Assembly (NCBI GenBank): GCA_029565375.1
Contig: JAKQOF010000047.1
Span: 1 to 31,795, forward strand
DNA from: a bacterium
GTDB taxonomy: Bacteria; Patescibacteriota; Saccharimonadia; Saccharimonadales; Saccharimonadaceae
DNA length: 31,795 nucleotides
Reading direction: 5' to 3'
Of this stretch, positions 1 through 8,467 are shown in pieces (position 1 is the stretch's first letter; every line of letters starts with the position of its first letter). The position numbers and the translations under genes are program-made. The notes under the pieces are model-generated. The model ran no database searches and had not been told where the DNA came from. It saw only the letters and a list, made by a program, of their open reading frames with translations.

Positions 1-1
1 T

Positions 2-478
2 ATGGGTCGTGGCGGTAGTATTGTGAACGTCAAGTTAAAGAACTTGATCGATGGCAGCGTTATTCCCAAGACCTTCAAAGGTCAGGAAAAAATTGACTCT
101 GCTGACGTTACCAACCGCAGTGTGCAATATCTGTATTCAGACGGTACAAGCTACCACTTTATGGATCCAGAGACGTTCGAACAGTTTGAACTGTCGTCGG
201 AGTTGGTTGACGACGCAGCTGGATACTTGAAAGAGGGCGAAGGCCTGAGTTTGCAGTCATTTGACGGTATTATTACCAATGTCGAATTGCCAAAGAACGT
301 GTACTTGGAAGTCACCTACAGCGAGAGTGTGACAAAGGGCGACACAACCAGCAGCGTCCTCAAAGACGCAACGCTTGAGACAGGATTGGTTGTTAAAGTT
401 CCATCATTCATCAAGACTGGCGACATCATTTCAGTTGATACCGCAACAGGTGAATACCGCGAGCGTAAAAAGGCTTAG
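2..478 (+). CDS. efp: Elongation factor P, 3' part (5' end outside window)
   Basis: EF-P enters the ribosomal E site and relieves stalling at polyproline stretches. The 158 visible residues cover the end of domain I, the OB-type domain II (around YSDGTSYHFMDPETFEQ) and domain III, which ends in the family signature ATLETGLVVKVPSFIKTGD. Family members are about 185-190 residues, so roughly 30 N-terminal residues lie upstream of the window; the ATG at base 2 is an internal Met. The tip of the domain I loop reads M-G-R-G-G, so Arg occupies the place of the modified Lys34 of E. coli. The stop codon abuts the tlyA ATG (TAGATG), so the two genes are surely co-transcribed. Identification is very sure. 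Confidence 0.96.
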   Translation: MGRGGSIVNVKLKNLIDGSVIPKTFKGQEKIDSADVTNRSVQYLYSDGTSYHFMDPETFEQFELSSELVDDAAGYLKEGEGLSLQSFDGIITNVELPKNVYLEVTYSESVTKGDTTSSVLKDATLETGLVVKVPSFIKTGDIISVDTATGEYRERKKA

Positions 479-1201
479 ATGACCAAACAACGTTTGGACA
501 TCGAGCTGACACGTCGAGGTCTAACGACTACGCGTTCACAAGCTGAAAGCTGGATAAAGATGGGCAAGGTCACCGTTGATGGTCGCGTGCTTTCAAAACC
601 CGGCGTGTTTGTCAGTGTTAACAGCGATATCCAAATGACACCCGAGGTTCATTATGTCAGTCGCGCAGGTCTGAAGCTCGCGTCAGTTGCCGAAGTGCTG
701 AAGCTCGACTTTAAAGACAAAGTCGTTTTGGATGTTGGCAGTAGTACCGGTGGCTTTACCGACTACGCACTGCGTAACGGTGCCAAAAAAGTATATGCCG
801 TTGACGTTGGCACCGACCAATTGCACCCCAGCTTGCAGCGTCATCCCAAGATCGAACTTCACGAAAAGACAGACATCCGCGACTTTTACCTGGAGGTCAA
901 ACCAGACATTATCGTGATCGACGTGTCGTTCATTAGCCTGCGCGACATCTTGCCACATCTGCACGAGCACTTGGCCGGTCCACACACGCTCATCGCTGCC
1001 ATGGTTAAGCCACAGTTTGAAGCAGGGAAGGACCAAACCAACAAAGGTATTATTAAAAATGACTCAATGCGCCGCCAAATCCTGCGCGACTTTGAAGCCT
1101 GGTCAAAAGACTTATTTGTCATCATGGACAAGCGCGACAGCGACGTCGCCGGCGCCAAAGGTAACCAAGAACGCTTTTATCTCCTCAAGCCCACCAAATA
1201 A
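479..1201 (+). CDS. tlyA: TlyA-family rRNA 2'-O-methyltransferase (hemolysin A family)
   Basis: Predicted SAM-dependent 2'-O-methyltransferase of rRNA, 240 residues, near the usual family length of 240-270. Residues 1-60 form an S4 RNA-binding domain (RLDIELTRRGL, then SWIKMGKVTVDGR). Residues 80-240 form an FtsJ/RrmJ-like Rossmann domain with SAM motif LDVGSSTGGFTDYAL (84-98). A plausible K-D-K-E catalytic tetrad is K66, D149 (DVSF), K177 (MVKPQFE) and E231 (GNQERF). The start directly follows the efp stop, and a purine-rich AAAAAGG lies in the efp tail. The name hemolysin is historical; in characterised members the activity is on 16S/23S rRNA. The exact target nucleotide here is unknown. 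Confidence 0.93.
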   Translation: MTKQRLDIELTRRGLTTTRSQAESWIKMGKVTVDGRVLSKPGVFVSVNSDIQMTPEVHYVSRAGLKLASVAEVLKLDFKDKVVLDVGSSTGGFTDYALRNGAKKVYAVDVGTDQLHPSLQRHPKIELHEKTDIRDFYLEVKPDIIVIDVSFISLRDILPHLHEHLAGPHTLIAAMVKPQFEAGKDQTNKGIIKNDSMRRQILRDFEAWSKDLFVIMDKRDSDVAGAKGNQERFYLLKPTK

Positions 1202-1328
1202 CCCTCGCACTTCGATTTCGTCTCCATCGTCTCCATCGTGTGACTTGCATTCCCCGCCATTTATTATCTGCAGAGGTCCGTCCCTTGCTCAGCGGAATTT
1301 AAGTTTTGAATCTGTTTTATTGATCATT

Positions 1329-1535
1329 TTATGGGTCTGAGCGCTTGAGTGTAGAGGTGCCGTTGTGCCAAAAGCTGCAAAAGGCACATTTGTATTGTGA
1401 GAGTGTTGATTTGGGGGCGTTGAGTGCTGCATCGAGTTCGGTGCGGTACTTTTTCTTTACTTTGTCGTCAATCACACAATACTCATTTGGATTGGGCTGG
1501 GTAGGGTAGGCCGCGCTTCGTTTTTTGTGCTTCAT
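1329..1535 (-). CDS. Small Cys/His (YxCxxCxxWH) protein, function unknown
   Basis: A 68-residue basic protein directly downstream of ychF: 7 bases separate the ychF stop from this ATG, and the Shine-Dalgarno AGGTGAG overlaps the ychF stop codon. That arrangement is the best evidence that it is a real gene. Residues around 48-57 read YKCAFCSFWH, a C-x2-C-x3-H arrangement that could form part of a zinc site, although a fourth ligand is not obvious; C20 is a candidate. Similar YxCxxCxxWH motifs occur in small uncharacterised bacterial and phage proteins. There is no signal peptide or membrane segment, and Lys/Arg are enriched at the N-terminus, so nucleic-acid or ribosome association is possible but unproven. 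Confidence 0.6.
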   Translation of the reverse strand: MKHKKRSAAYPTQPNPNEYCVIDDKVKKKYRTELDAALNAPKSTLSQYKCAFCSFWHNGTSTLKRSDP

Positions 1536-1542
1536 AACTCAC

Positions 1543-2619
1543 CTAAACGTTAAAGCGGAACTCAACGACATCGCCAGGTTGCATGATGTACTCTTTACCC
1601 TCAGTGCGCATCTTGCCGGCTGCTTTAGCGGCGGCTTCTGAGCCCGCAGCAATTAGGTCATCGTAGTCAAAAATGGCTGCAGCAATAAAGCCACGTTCAA
1701 AATCACCGTGAATCACGCCAGCTGCTTGTGGGGCAGTCGCACCTTTTTTGATTGTCCAGGCGCGGATCTCTTGAACGCCTGCGGTCAGATAACTTTGCAG
1801 TCCCAGTGTGTCATAGGCAGCATGGATCATTTGACCCAATCCAGTCTCTTTAACGCCGTAACTTTCCAGCAGTTCACGTGCGTCTGCCTCTGACAGACCT
1901 TTAATTTCTTCTTCCAATTGAGCGCATACAAAAATTGTTCGGGCAGGTGCAACTAGGGCAGATAGCTCGGCTTGCTTCGTGGTGTCAGTCAGTGTTTTTT
2001 CATCAATATTAAAGGCATAAATAACAGGTTTTGCAGTCAGTAGGTGCAGGTCAGCGATGTATTCGTGATTCAAGCTCGGTAGGGCAGACAGTGGCACACC
2101 TTTGTTCAGCTCGTCGAGAAGGCCTTGCAGATACTCGGCGATAACACGTGACTTTGGAAGTGCTTTTGACTCTTTGATAACCTTTGGCAGGCGAGTCTCG
2201 ATGGTTTGAATGTCGGCGAGGATCAGCTCGGTGTTGATAATCTCGATGTCTTTGAGGGGGTCGATGCGGTTCTCAACATGAACAATATCGTCGTTATGAA
2301 AGGCGCGCACAATATGCACAATTGCATCGCATTGGCGAATGTTGGCCAGGAACTTGTTGCCCAAGCCTTCGCCTTTGCTGGCACCGGCGACCAAGCCTGC
2401 AATATCAACAAAGGTGACACTGGCAGGGATGATCTTGGTCGAGTGGTATAGGTCTGCCAGGCGCGAAAGTCGTTCGTCAGGCACAGCAACAATACCCGTG
2501 TTCGGCTCGATCGTCGCGAACGGGTAATTAGCTGCCAAGATAGAATTGTTGGTCAGGGCATTAAACAAGGTTGATTTGCCAACATTAGGCAAACCCACGA
2601 TTCCGATAGAAAGACTCAT
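1543..2619 (-). CDS. ychF: Redox-regulated ATPase/GTPase YchF (OLA1 family)
   Basis: OBG/OLA1-family P-loop NTPase, 358 residues (family about 363), associated with ribosomes and stress responses. The G1 loop GLPNVGKST lies at residues 9-17. The Switch/G3 region is VTFVDIAGLVAGASKGEGLGN, and the G4-like motif is NIDE near residue 205. NxxE in place of NKxD is typical of YchF and explains its preference for ATP. The C-terminal 80 residues form the TGS domain (WTIKKGATAPQAAG, then GDVVEFRFNV). A minus-strand extended -10 box (TGTTAAAAT) ends only 6 bases before the ATG, so the mRNA is probably leaderless. The gene diverges from the TPR gene at 2682 and is followed by a small Cys/His ORF. Confidence 0.96.
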   Translation of the reverse strand: MSLSIGIVGLPNVGKSTLFNALTNNSILAANYPFATIEPNTGIVAVPDERLSRLADLYHSTKIIPASVTFVDIAGLVAGASKGEGLGNKFLANIRQCDAIVHIVRAFHNDDIVHVENRIDPLKDIEIINTELILADIQTIETRLPKVIKESKALPKSRVIAEYLQGLLDELNKGVPLSALPSLNHEYIADLHLLTAKPVIYAFNIDEKTLTDTTKQAELSALVAPARTIFVCAQLEEEIKGLSEADARELLESYGVKETGLGQMIHAAYDTLGLQSYLTAGVQEIRAWTIKKGATAPQAAGVIHGDFERGFIAAAIFDYDDLIAAGSEAAAKAAGKMRTEGKEYIMQPGDVVEFRFNV

Positions 2620-2625
2620 ACCGCT

Positions 2626-2634
2626 ATTTTAACA
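2626..2634 (-). promoter_or_regulatory. Extended -10 promoter of ychF
   Basis: On the minus strand the sequence reads TG-T-TAAAAT, then 6 bases, then the ychF ATG at 2619. No good -35 element is seen 16-18 bases upstream. Transcription should start at or next to the A of ATG. Confidence 0.6.
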
Positions 2635-2665
2635 GATATGAATTGTATTCGCATAAGCGGTATAC

Positions 2666-2671
2666 TATAAT
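2666..2671 (+). promoter_or_regulatory. -10 box of the TPR/secreted-protein operon
   Basis: TATAAT lies 10 bases before the ATG at 2682; an overlapping TATACT begins at 2661. The box sits inside the longer open frame that could start with TTG at 2643, which argues against that upstream start. Confidence 0.55.
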
Positions 2672-2681
2672 TGGCTTAATT

Positions 2682-3197
2682 ATGGCGATCAAGATAACAC
2701 GCACAAAAATTATTATCATTGTTATCGTATTTGTTGTACTTGTTGGTGGGGCACTGAGCTGGTTCTTGCTGTTTAATAAATCTGGTACGCCAGCACTGAC
2801 GGACGACCAAAAAAATCCCGACAAGGTAAATACAACTGCAACGAATCTTTATTTTTCGTCACGTAATTTTGATGAAGCAAATAAAGCATACGATCAAGCG
2901 ATTGGCGCTAACACTGACCCTAAGGCGCTCGCAGAGCTGTATCGGTATAAGGCAACGTTGTACTTGAATGACAAAAAATATGATGAGGCAATAACGCTTG
3001 CCAAAAAGTCAGATGGCTATTTGCCAACGCGCTTTTCGGCTGACCTCCTGGGCGAGATATATCTGGCACAGGGTAATAAAGCAGAGGCAATCAACAGCTT
3101 TAAGCTCGCAATTTCACGTCTGGATACGGACGGATATAACGATATAACGATTAATACCAAGGACTACTATGAAGCGCGTATCAGGGAAGCACAGTAA
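2682..3197 (+). CDS. Membrane-anchored TPR protein
   Basis: A 171-residue protein. Residues 2-8 are basic (KITRTK), followed by one hydrophobic segment of about 21 residues (IIIIVIVFVVLVGGALSWFLLF) and then an extracytoplasmic region. That region contains two to three tetratricopeptide-like helix pairs (ATNLYFSSRNFDEANKAYDQA, YRYKATLYLNDKKYDEAITL, LLGEIYLAQGNKAEAINSFK). TPRs mediate protein-protein contacts. The frame is open back to a TTG at 2643, but the -10 box at 2666-2671 lies within that extension, so ATG 2682 is preferred. It overlaps the next gene by one base (TAATG), so the two products are probably made together. A scaffold or assembly role for the secreted 835-aa partner or for the pilus is inference only. 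Confidence 0.85.
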   Translation: MAIKITRTKIIIIVIVFVVLVGGALSWFLLFNKSGTPALTDDQKNPDKVNTTATNLYFSSRNFDEANKAYDQAIGANTDPKALAELYRYKATLYLNDKKYDEAITLAKKSDGYLPTRFSADLLGEIYLAQGNKAEAINSFKLAISRLDTDGYNDITINTKDYYEARIREAQ

Positions 3198-5704
3198 TGG
3201 CTAAAGGGCTGCATAAAAAGCGGTTTTTTGCAGTTCTATTGTTGTTTGGGTTTTTGATCGCCTCAAGCGCCTCAATTTTGGTTGATGTCGAGAAGGCTCA
3301 CGCCATCACTGGTCAGGGCAATAATATTGGCTGGATAACGGGTCGTAATATGTATTACACAGACACACCAACACCAGACAGAAGGGTGATTCCAAGAGGA
3401 TTATATAACGACTCGGGGATTGGTGTCCGTAATGTTGCACAACTGATCAGAAGTTTACAATTATCGCATGGTGCAGGTGGGCAAAATACCACCGGCGCAG
3501 CGTTTGTTGTACGCACCATGCTTGGCCTTGGCGCAGGTCGGGACGTATCGACTGCACAATGGACTGATTTGACACAACGTCTGGATGCGCTGCAGGCACA
3601 AGGAAAGATTACGTGGAACGCATGGATAGACAAAACAGGCACAACATACGGAAGTGACAAATATACCGGCTATTTTGACGGTGATTATTACGGATACACC
3701 GATTATGATGTCGCAGAGCACAGTGATTGGCCACAAACTGGCGCGGGTGTATATATTGATGTTGGCAGTGGCAAAAGTTACAGCTTGCTGTATTTTTGTG
3801 CAAACCCGTCAGGTGATGCAGTGCCACTGCCGGTAACGCCGCCATGGTGTTTACTGCCAAGTGGTACAAAGTTGTACGGAAATCCAAATGACGCTTCATG
3901 TACTCCTGGCCCAAAGCAACCAGACCCAGATCCTCCAACGTTTGATAACCCAAATCCATACAACTCAGGTGTTGCAACGGTAGCAGATCGCAGCGTTGCG
4001 GTTCCTGGTGAGACTATCACCTGGAAGCATGTCATTAGAAACAGCGGCCCGAACAAGACCCACGTTGACATCACCTATCATTATCAGGACCGTCAAGACT
4101 TAGGGGCAGGCACAGGAGCTAATAAGATATTGCCAAAAGATACTCCATTGGGAGGAGGAGATACCTTTACCTCAACACACCTGGTCACTGCGAGTGACCT
4201 AACAAAAACCTTGTGTCGCTCAACAAGCGCGAGTCCGAAAAGCTCGATAGATAGCGGGTGGATAGAGTCTAATCAGGCGTGTGTAACAGTGCCGTATAAC
4301 TACACGCTGACACCAACTGCATCACTGGCATCAAATCGCGTGATTGAAGGATCTGCGACGGCAAAAGTGGATATTGGTGTGCAAAATGCCGGTCCAACGC
4401 AGTCCAAACCAACACAGTGGCGCGTCACAAAGATTATTGTTCAACAAGGTGGGTCAGTACCAAATTCAGCAGGCGGGACTTCTGTCGCAGCTGCGTTGCC
4501 GTGTGGAACGTACTTTAGCAATGCTAAGGCGGTATGCTCGACTGTTCCTGGTGCGTCTGGAACGTCTGTATTTGGTGTTGGTGGATCGATTATCTCGGGT
4601 GACCAATTGCCACAACAATCAGTACCTATTGGAGACCTTCCAATCGGCACAAAGATTTGTTTTGCCTTGTCCGTGCAAGCCGAATCCAGCAGTAGCGATC
4701 AATGGCGCCATTCTGCACCAAGCTGTATTACTATCGGTAAAAAACCAAAGATCCAAGTACTGGGTGAAGATTTGTCTGTCGGTAAAGCCTTTTCAGGAGT
4801 GACGGGTGCATTGCCACTAGCCAACATCTATACCAGTACATCAGTCAAAGATATTAGTGGTGTACAACGGACATTTGGTAGCTGGACTGAGTATGGTATT
4901 TTTGCCACAGGACGTGTTGGTGCGTCAACATCTGGCTCAATTGCCTCTGGATCGGCATATGGAGGTAACCCAACTGGCCTTGAGAACGCAACGTTATGTA
5001 ATACCAGCACGCTTAGCTTTACAAACGCCGCAACAACAACAGGATGTAACGCGACGACTGTTATTGGGGGTTATGCAACGACACGTACTATTCCAGACGT
5101 TGCCTCGACGTTCCCTGTGACTAGCTCGACACCTGTACTGACGACCAATGACCTTGCAAACGCTGCGGTTAAAGGTGTGTACACAGCACCAGGCGACCTG
5201 ACGCTCAGCGGTGGGACAATTGGTGTTTCTCGTTGGGTAGTGCTGAACGCGCCAAACTCAACAGTCACCATAAACGGCAATATTTTGTACACACCAGCAA
5301 CGCTGACGTCGGCAAGTCAGATTCCACAAGTGATCATTATCGCCAAGAACATCGTTATTGCTGACAGTGTGACGCAAATTGACGCATGGTTGATTGCTAA
5401 GAGCTCATCGATTACGACAGACGGTGTTATCAATACCTGTGGAACAGTTGGCGGCACAGCGCTTAGTACGACTGAGCCTTTGACTGCTGGCATTTGTAGT
5501 AACCAATTGGTCGTTAACGGCCCAGTCATGGCAAACAAGCTATTCCTTCGCCGCACAGCAGGATCGGGGACAGGCGCAAATAGTGGTGATCCTGCCGAAA
5601 TCTTTAATTTGCGCCCAGATGCATATATTTGGGCAGCGGCACGTTCGCAAAGTGGCGGTCGGATTCAGACAGTCTACAGCACCGAACTTCCGCCTCGCCT
5701 GTAA
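3197..5704 (+). CDS. Large secreted/surface protein preceding the pilus operon
   Basis: An 835-residue protein with a clear Sec signal peptide: basic KGLHKKR, a hydrophobic core at residues 9-27, and probable cleavage after EKAHA (about residue 36). Residues 40-220 are Tyr/Gly-rich without a recognised family. A Pro/Asp-rich linker follows (PKQPDPDPPTFDNPNPYN). Residues 255-510 look like two DUF11/CARDB-type beta-sandwich repeats (VPGETITWKHVIRNSGPN and ASATAKVDIGVQNAGP-type stretches, with paired Cys). Residues 640-800 resemble a right-handed beta-helix or polymer-forming region (LTLSGGTIGVSRWVVLNAPN). No sortase motif or C-terminal anchor is seen. The gene lies just before pilM, so a pilus-associated adhesin is a reasonable guess but is not shown. 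Start: TAATG overlap with the TPR gene. Confidence 0.85.
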   Translation: MAKGLHKKRFFAVLLLFGFLIASSASILVDVEKAHAITGQGNNIGWITGRNMYYTDTPTPDRRVIPRGLYNDSGIGVRNVAQLIRSLQLSHGAGGQNTTGAAFVVRTMLGLGAGRDVSTAQWTDLTQRLDALQAQGKITWNAWIDKTGTTYGSDKYTGYFDGDYYGYTDYDVAEHSDWPQTGAGVYIDVGSGKSYSLLYFCANPSGDAVPLPVTPPWCLLPSGTKLYGNPNDASCTPGPKQPDPDPPTFDNPNPYNSGVATVADRSVAVPGETITWKHVIRNSGPNKTHVDITYHYQDRQDLGAGTGANKILPKDTPLGGGDTFTSTHLVTASDLTKTLCRSTSASPKSSIDSGWIESNQACVTVPYNYTLTPTASLASNRVIEGSATAKVDIGVQNAGPTQSKPTQWRVTKIIVQQGGSVPNSAGGTSVAAALPCGTYFSNAKAVCSTVPGASGTSVFGVGGSIISGDQLPQQSVPIGDLPIGTKICFALSVQAESSSSDQWRHSAPSCITIGKKPKIQVLGEDLSVGKAFSGVTGALPLANIYTSTSVKDISGVQRTFGSWTEYGIFATGRVGASTSGSIASGSAYGGNPTGLENATLCNTSTLSFTNAATTTGCNATTVIGGYATTRTIPDVASTFPVTSSTPVLTTNDLANAAVKGVYTAPGDLTLSGGTIGVSRWVVLNAPNSTVTINGNILYTPATLTSASQIPQVIIIAKNIVIADSVTQIDAWLIAKSSSITTDGVINTCGTVGGTALSTTEPLTAGICSNQLVVNGPVMANKLFLRRTAGSGTGANSGDPAEIFNLRPDAYIWAAARSQSGGRIQTVYSTELPPRL

Positions 5705-5718
5705 TATCGTTTCTTCGC

Positions 5719-5748
5719 TTGCTTTTACGCTTACGCTTTAGGTATAAT
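5719..5748 (+). promoter_or_regulatory. Promoter of the pilMNO-BTC operon
   Basis: TTGCTT (5719-5724), an 18-base spacer and TATAAT (5743-5748). The ATG at 5747 lies inside the -10 box and cannot be the start; the ATG at 5759 is 10 bases downstream. Confidence 0.65.
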
Positions 5749-5758
5749 GAAAGGCAAT

Positions 5759-6805
5759 ATGGCATTACTAAAAGGAGTGGGCGACTTTTTTGCACTAGAT
5801 ATAGGCACCAACGCCGTACGCGTCGTGCAATTGTCTTCGACTGGACCTGAAAGTTGGGCACTCGAACATTATGGATACGTCCCTCTGGATGAGAAAACAA
5901 GTACCAGCTCGTCGAGTGAAAGCCAACATCGTCTTGGTGAGATTATTATGACGGCTATTGGTCAAAGTGGCATAAAGGCTAAGAATGTCGCCATTGGCTT
6001 GCCATCAAGCAAGACGTTCACAACAGTAGTTGACGTACCGAATATGGGCGACGCCGAGCTACGTAGTACGATTAAATATCAGATCGATCAGTATATTCCG
6101 ATGGCAATTGATGAGACAAAGGTTGACTGGGCACCACTCGGCCAATCCCTCCATGATCCAAAGCAACAAGAAGTATTGTTGGCAAGCACTGCAAATGCCT
6201 ATGCAGAGGAACGACTTGAGTTTATCGAGAGCCTAGGACTCAATGTTATTGCAGCAGAACCTGATCCGATTGCGATGATTCGTTCGTTGCTACCGAGCGG
6301 GGTTAAGGACGCGCGACTCATCATTGATGTTGGTGAGCAGTCAACAGATTTGGCAATTACATTTGGTGACTCACCACGCCTCGTGCGCACGATTCCTATG
6401 GGGCTTCGCTCACTGATCAAAGCAGCAGTCCAAAACCTCAATGTACAGGAAGAACAAGCTCGTCAGTTTATTTTGAAGTTTGGACTGGCCCCAGACCGTC
6501 TTGAAGGTCAGGTATTCCGGGCTATCGAAGGGACGCTTGATAACTTTGCTGCCGAGTTGATCAAATCAATTAAGTTCTTTCAAACTCGCTACCCAAACAC
6601 ACCAGTGGGAGGCATTTTATTATCTGGTTTTGCCGCGATTGTGCCACAATTTGGCGACTACGTTGCTGCAAAGACTACTGTTGCCGCCGCGGTCGCGAAC
6701 CCATGGCAAAAAGTACGTGTGAATCAGGCTGATCAGCAACAACTGGGCAGTGTTGCCTCCGAGTTTGCAGCTGTTATTGGCCTCGCCGAGAGGAGGAACA
6801 GGTAA
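5759..6805 (+). CDS. pilM: Type IV pilus assembly protein PilM
   Basis: Actin/FtsA-fold cytoplasmic protein that binds the N-terminal tail of PilN and links the alignment complex to the motor. Length from ATG 5759 is 348 residues, normal for PilM (about 350). The phosphate-1 motif is FALDIGTNAVRVVQL near the N-terminus. The phosphate-2 motif is LIIDVGEQSTDLAI (about residues 185-198), and the adenosine motif is VGGILLSGFAAIVP (about 285-298). The start at 5747 is rejected because it overlaps the -10 box; a weak AAAGG precedes ATG 5759. It overlaps pilN by one base (TAATG) and is first in a seven-gene pilus operon. Confidence 0.93.
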   Translation: MALLKGVGDFFALDIGTNAVRVVQLSSTGPESWALEHYGYVPLDEKTSTSSSSESQHRLGEIIMTAIGQSGIKAKNVAIGLPSSKTFTTVVDVPNMGDAELRSTIKYQIDQYIPMAIDETKVDWAPLGQSLHDPKQQEVLLASTANAYAEERLEFIESLGLNVIAAEPDPIAMIRSLLPSGVKDARLIIDVGEQSTDLAITFGDSPRLVRTIPMGLRSLIKAAVQNLNVQEEQARQFILKFGLAPDRLEGQVFRAIEGTLDNFAAELIKSIKFFQTRYPNTPVGGILLSGFAAIVPQFGDYVAAKTTVAAAVANPWQKVRVNQADQQQLGSVASEFAAVIGLAERRNR

Positions 6806-7530
6806 TGATTGAGATCAACCTTGTTCCTGACGTTAAACAGGAACTTATCAAGGCACAACGTGTCCGTTCTACGGTGATTTCGTTCTCGATTATTATTGCT
6901 GTCGGCGCCGGTATTATTGTGACGCTTCTAGCGATCTATGTATTTGGTGTGCAAACGGTTCGTGGCGTTGTTGCCGACGGTGCTATTACCGATGGTGGCA
7001 AAAAACTAGCCAGTGTTGAAGACCTTTCAAAAACACTTACTATTCAAAACCAGCTGACAAAGATATCATCACTACACGCTGATAAAAAAATTGATTCACG
7101 TATTTTTGATGTGCTGGTCGCGATTATTCCCGCGTCACCAAACCAAGTGCAGATATCAAATCTAGCGATTGACTCAGACCTAGGAACGATTAGTGTTGAG
7201 GGACAGGCTGCAAGAAGTTATGCGGCACTTGAGGTGTTTCGTAAGACGATTGAAGGTGCTCAGGTGCAGTTTACTAACGATCAAGGTGATCAATCGGTGA
7301 CATTAGCCTCAGATGTCAGCACTGGTGAGACTAGCTACGGTGAAGACGCGTCCGGTGCAAAGGTGCTGCGCTTTACGATGAGCTTTAAGTATGCACCCGA
7401 ATTATTTGCGCCTGCATCTAAGAATTTACGTATCGTGATATCGACCAAGGGCAATGCGACTGACTCGTATTTGGGTGTACCGACAAGTATCTTTGTTGAT
7501 CGCGCAAAAGATCTTGAGGGGGGTCAGTAA
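6805..7530 (+). CDS. pilN: PilN-like pilus alignment protein
   Basis: A 241-residue bitopic membrane protein. The N-terminus MIEINLVPD is the PilM-binding motif of PilN (consensus INLLP). It is followed by a hydrophobic segment at about residues 24-48 (VISFSIIIAVGAGIIVTLLAIYVFG on the sequence) and an extracytoplasmic domain. Residues 100-170 (IPASPNQVQISNLAIDS, then SVEGQAARSYAALEVF) match the ferredoxin-like PilN/Fimbrial_assembly fold, in which an elastic ring forms with PilO. Family members are usually about 180-200 residues; the C-terminal extension here is modest. It is joined to both neighbours by TAATG overlaps. Assignment rests on motif and gene order. Confidence 0.87.
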   Translation: MIEINLVPDVKQELIKAQRVRSTVISFSIIIAVGAGIIVTLLAIYVFGVQTVRGVVADGAITDGGKKLASVEDLSKTLTIQNQLTKISSLHADKKIDSRIFDVLVAIIPASPNQVQISNLAIDSDLGTISVEGQAARSYAALEVFRKTIEGAQVQFTNDQGDQSVTLASDVSTGETSYGEDASGAKVLRFTMSFKYAPELFAPASKNLRIVISTKGNATDSYLGVPTSIFVDRAKDLEGGQ

Positions 7531-8225
7531 TGCAGCCAAAAGACGCAGCAATACGCAAGCGAACGCAGATCGCCAGTGCAAACAGGACGATGTTTATCTG
7601 GGTTGCAGGGGTATCTGTTGTTGTAGGTGTTGCCTTGGTAAGCTCGATATTCCTGATTCAGAAATTGTCATTTAACGAAAAAATATTGGCTGAAAAAGAT
7701 AAGACAGTTTCAACACTGACCAAGAATAATAATAATGTGAGCGAACTTGAGGCACAGGTGAGGATTCTTGATAACAACCAAGCATTGATTGACTCTAAAG
7801 CAAAACCAGATGACCAAGCCGTACAGGTTATCTTGGATGCACTCCCATCAGATGCAAACTTTACTGCACTTGGTGCATCACTCCAAGATAAGCTGCTTGC
7901 CAATATCCCAGGTCTCACCATTGAGTCACTACAGGTTGATCCAGTGATTGGCGTTGAGTCATTGTCGGCTGATGCGGTCGTGCAGTCCGGGTCGAGTAAA
8001 AACTCTGCTTCACAGCCTCAGATTACATTCCGCTTTACGGTCAACGGCAGCGAAACGGCACTTAAGGAAGTGTTGACCCGTTTGGAGCGTTCGATTCGCG
8101 CTATTGATGTGACATCGCTACGGATTGAAAGTCAGGGTGCTGGACGATTGTTGACTGTTCAGGCGCGCGCTTTTTACGAACCAGCGCGAACGGTAGAGTT
8201 GAGAGATAAGGTGGTAAAGCCATGA
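7530..8225 (+). CDS. pilO: PilO-like pilus alignment protein
   Basis: A 231-residue bitopic protein with one membrane segment (about residues 21-44, FIWVAGVSVVVGVALVSSIF), then a probable coiled coil (about 45-80, KILAEKDKTVSTLTKNNNN) and a C-terminal beta-rich domain (ITFRFTVNGSETALKEVLTRLE, then AIDVTSLRI). The latter resembles the PilO ferredoxin-like core, in which short-range differences between strands are measured. Sequence identity to Proteobacterial PilO is weak; position after pilM-pilN and the topology carry the assignment. The stop overlaps the next ATG (ATGA). Its partner should be the PilN-like protein at 6805. Confidence 0.78.
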   Translation: MQPKDAAIRKRTQIASANRTMFIWVAGVSVVVGVALVSSIFLIQKLSFNEKILAEKDKTVSTLTKNNNNVSELEAQVRILDNNQALIDSKAKPDDQAVQVILDALPSDANFTALGASLQDKLLANIPGLTIESLQVDPVIGVESLSADAVVQSGSSKNSASQPQITFRFTVNGSETALKEVLTRLERSIRAIDVTSLRIESQGAGRLLTVQARAFYEPARTVELRDKVVKP

Positions 8226-8455
8226 AAAAAAGCGATATAGCAATGATTGTCTTGATTGCAGCCGTCAGCATGCTGGTTGCGTATTTTGTTGCCAGCAGTC
8301 TCTTTGGTAGCATATCCGGCGAAAGCGCAAAGGTGAAGACGATTGACCCAATTAACGCAACGATTGTCGAGCCTAGCACGGATATCTTTAACAAAAATGC
8401 AATTAACCCAGCTGTTCAAGTCGAGATCAAATCTACCCAATCAGGGACACAGTAG
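8222..8455 (+). CDS. Small single-pass membrane protein in the pilus operon
   Basis: A 77-residue protein with a hydrophobic segment at about residues 6-30 (AMIVLIAAVSMLVAYFVASSLF) and a short polar tail with NPA/NPAVQ. It overlaps pilO by 4 bases (ATGA) and ends 12 bases before pilB. In diderm pilus operons this slot holds the lipoprotein PilP, but there is no lipobox Cys and no PilP homology domain here, consistent with a cell lacking an outer-membrane secretin. It is not recognised as a named family. An accessory role in the PilN/O alignment complex is inference from position. Confidence 0.8.
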   Translation: MKKSDIAMIVLIAAVSMLVAYFVASSLFGSISGESAKVKTIDPINATIVEPSTDIFNKNAINPAVQVEIKSTQSGTQ

Positions 8456-8467
8456 GAGTATGGCCGT

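Noticed and set aside
683..1036. 117-aa minus-strand open frame inside tlyA
   Set aside because: It lies wholly within the well-supported tlyA frame, has no ribosome site or promoter, and resembles no protein.
1218..1238. 9-base tandem repeat TCGTCTCCA (2.3 copies) after tlyA
   Set aside because: Too short and isolated to call a functional repeat.
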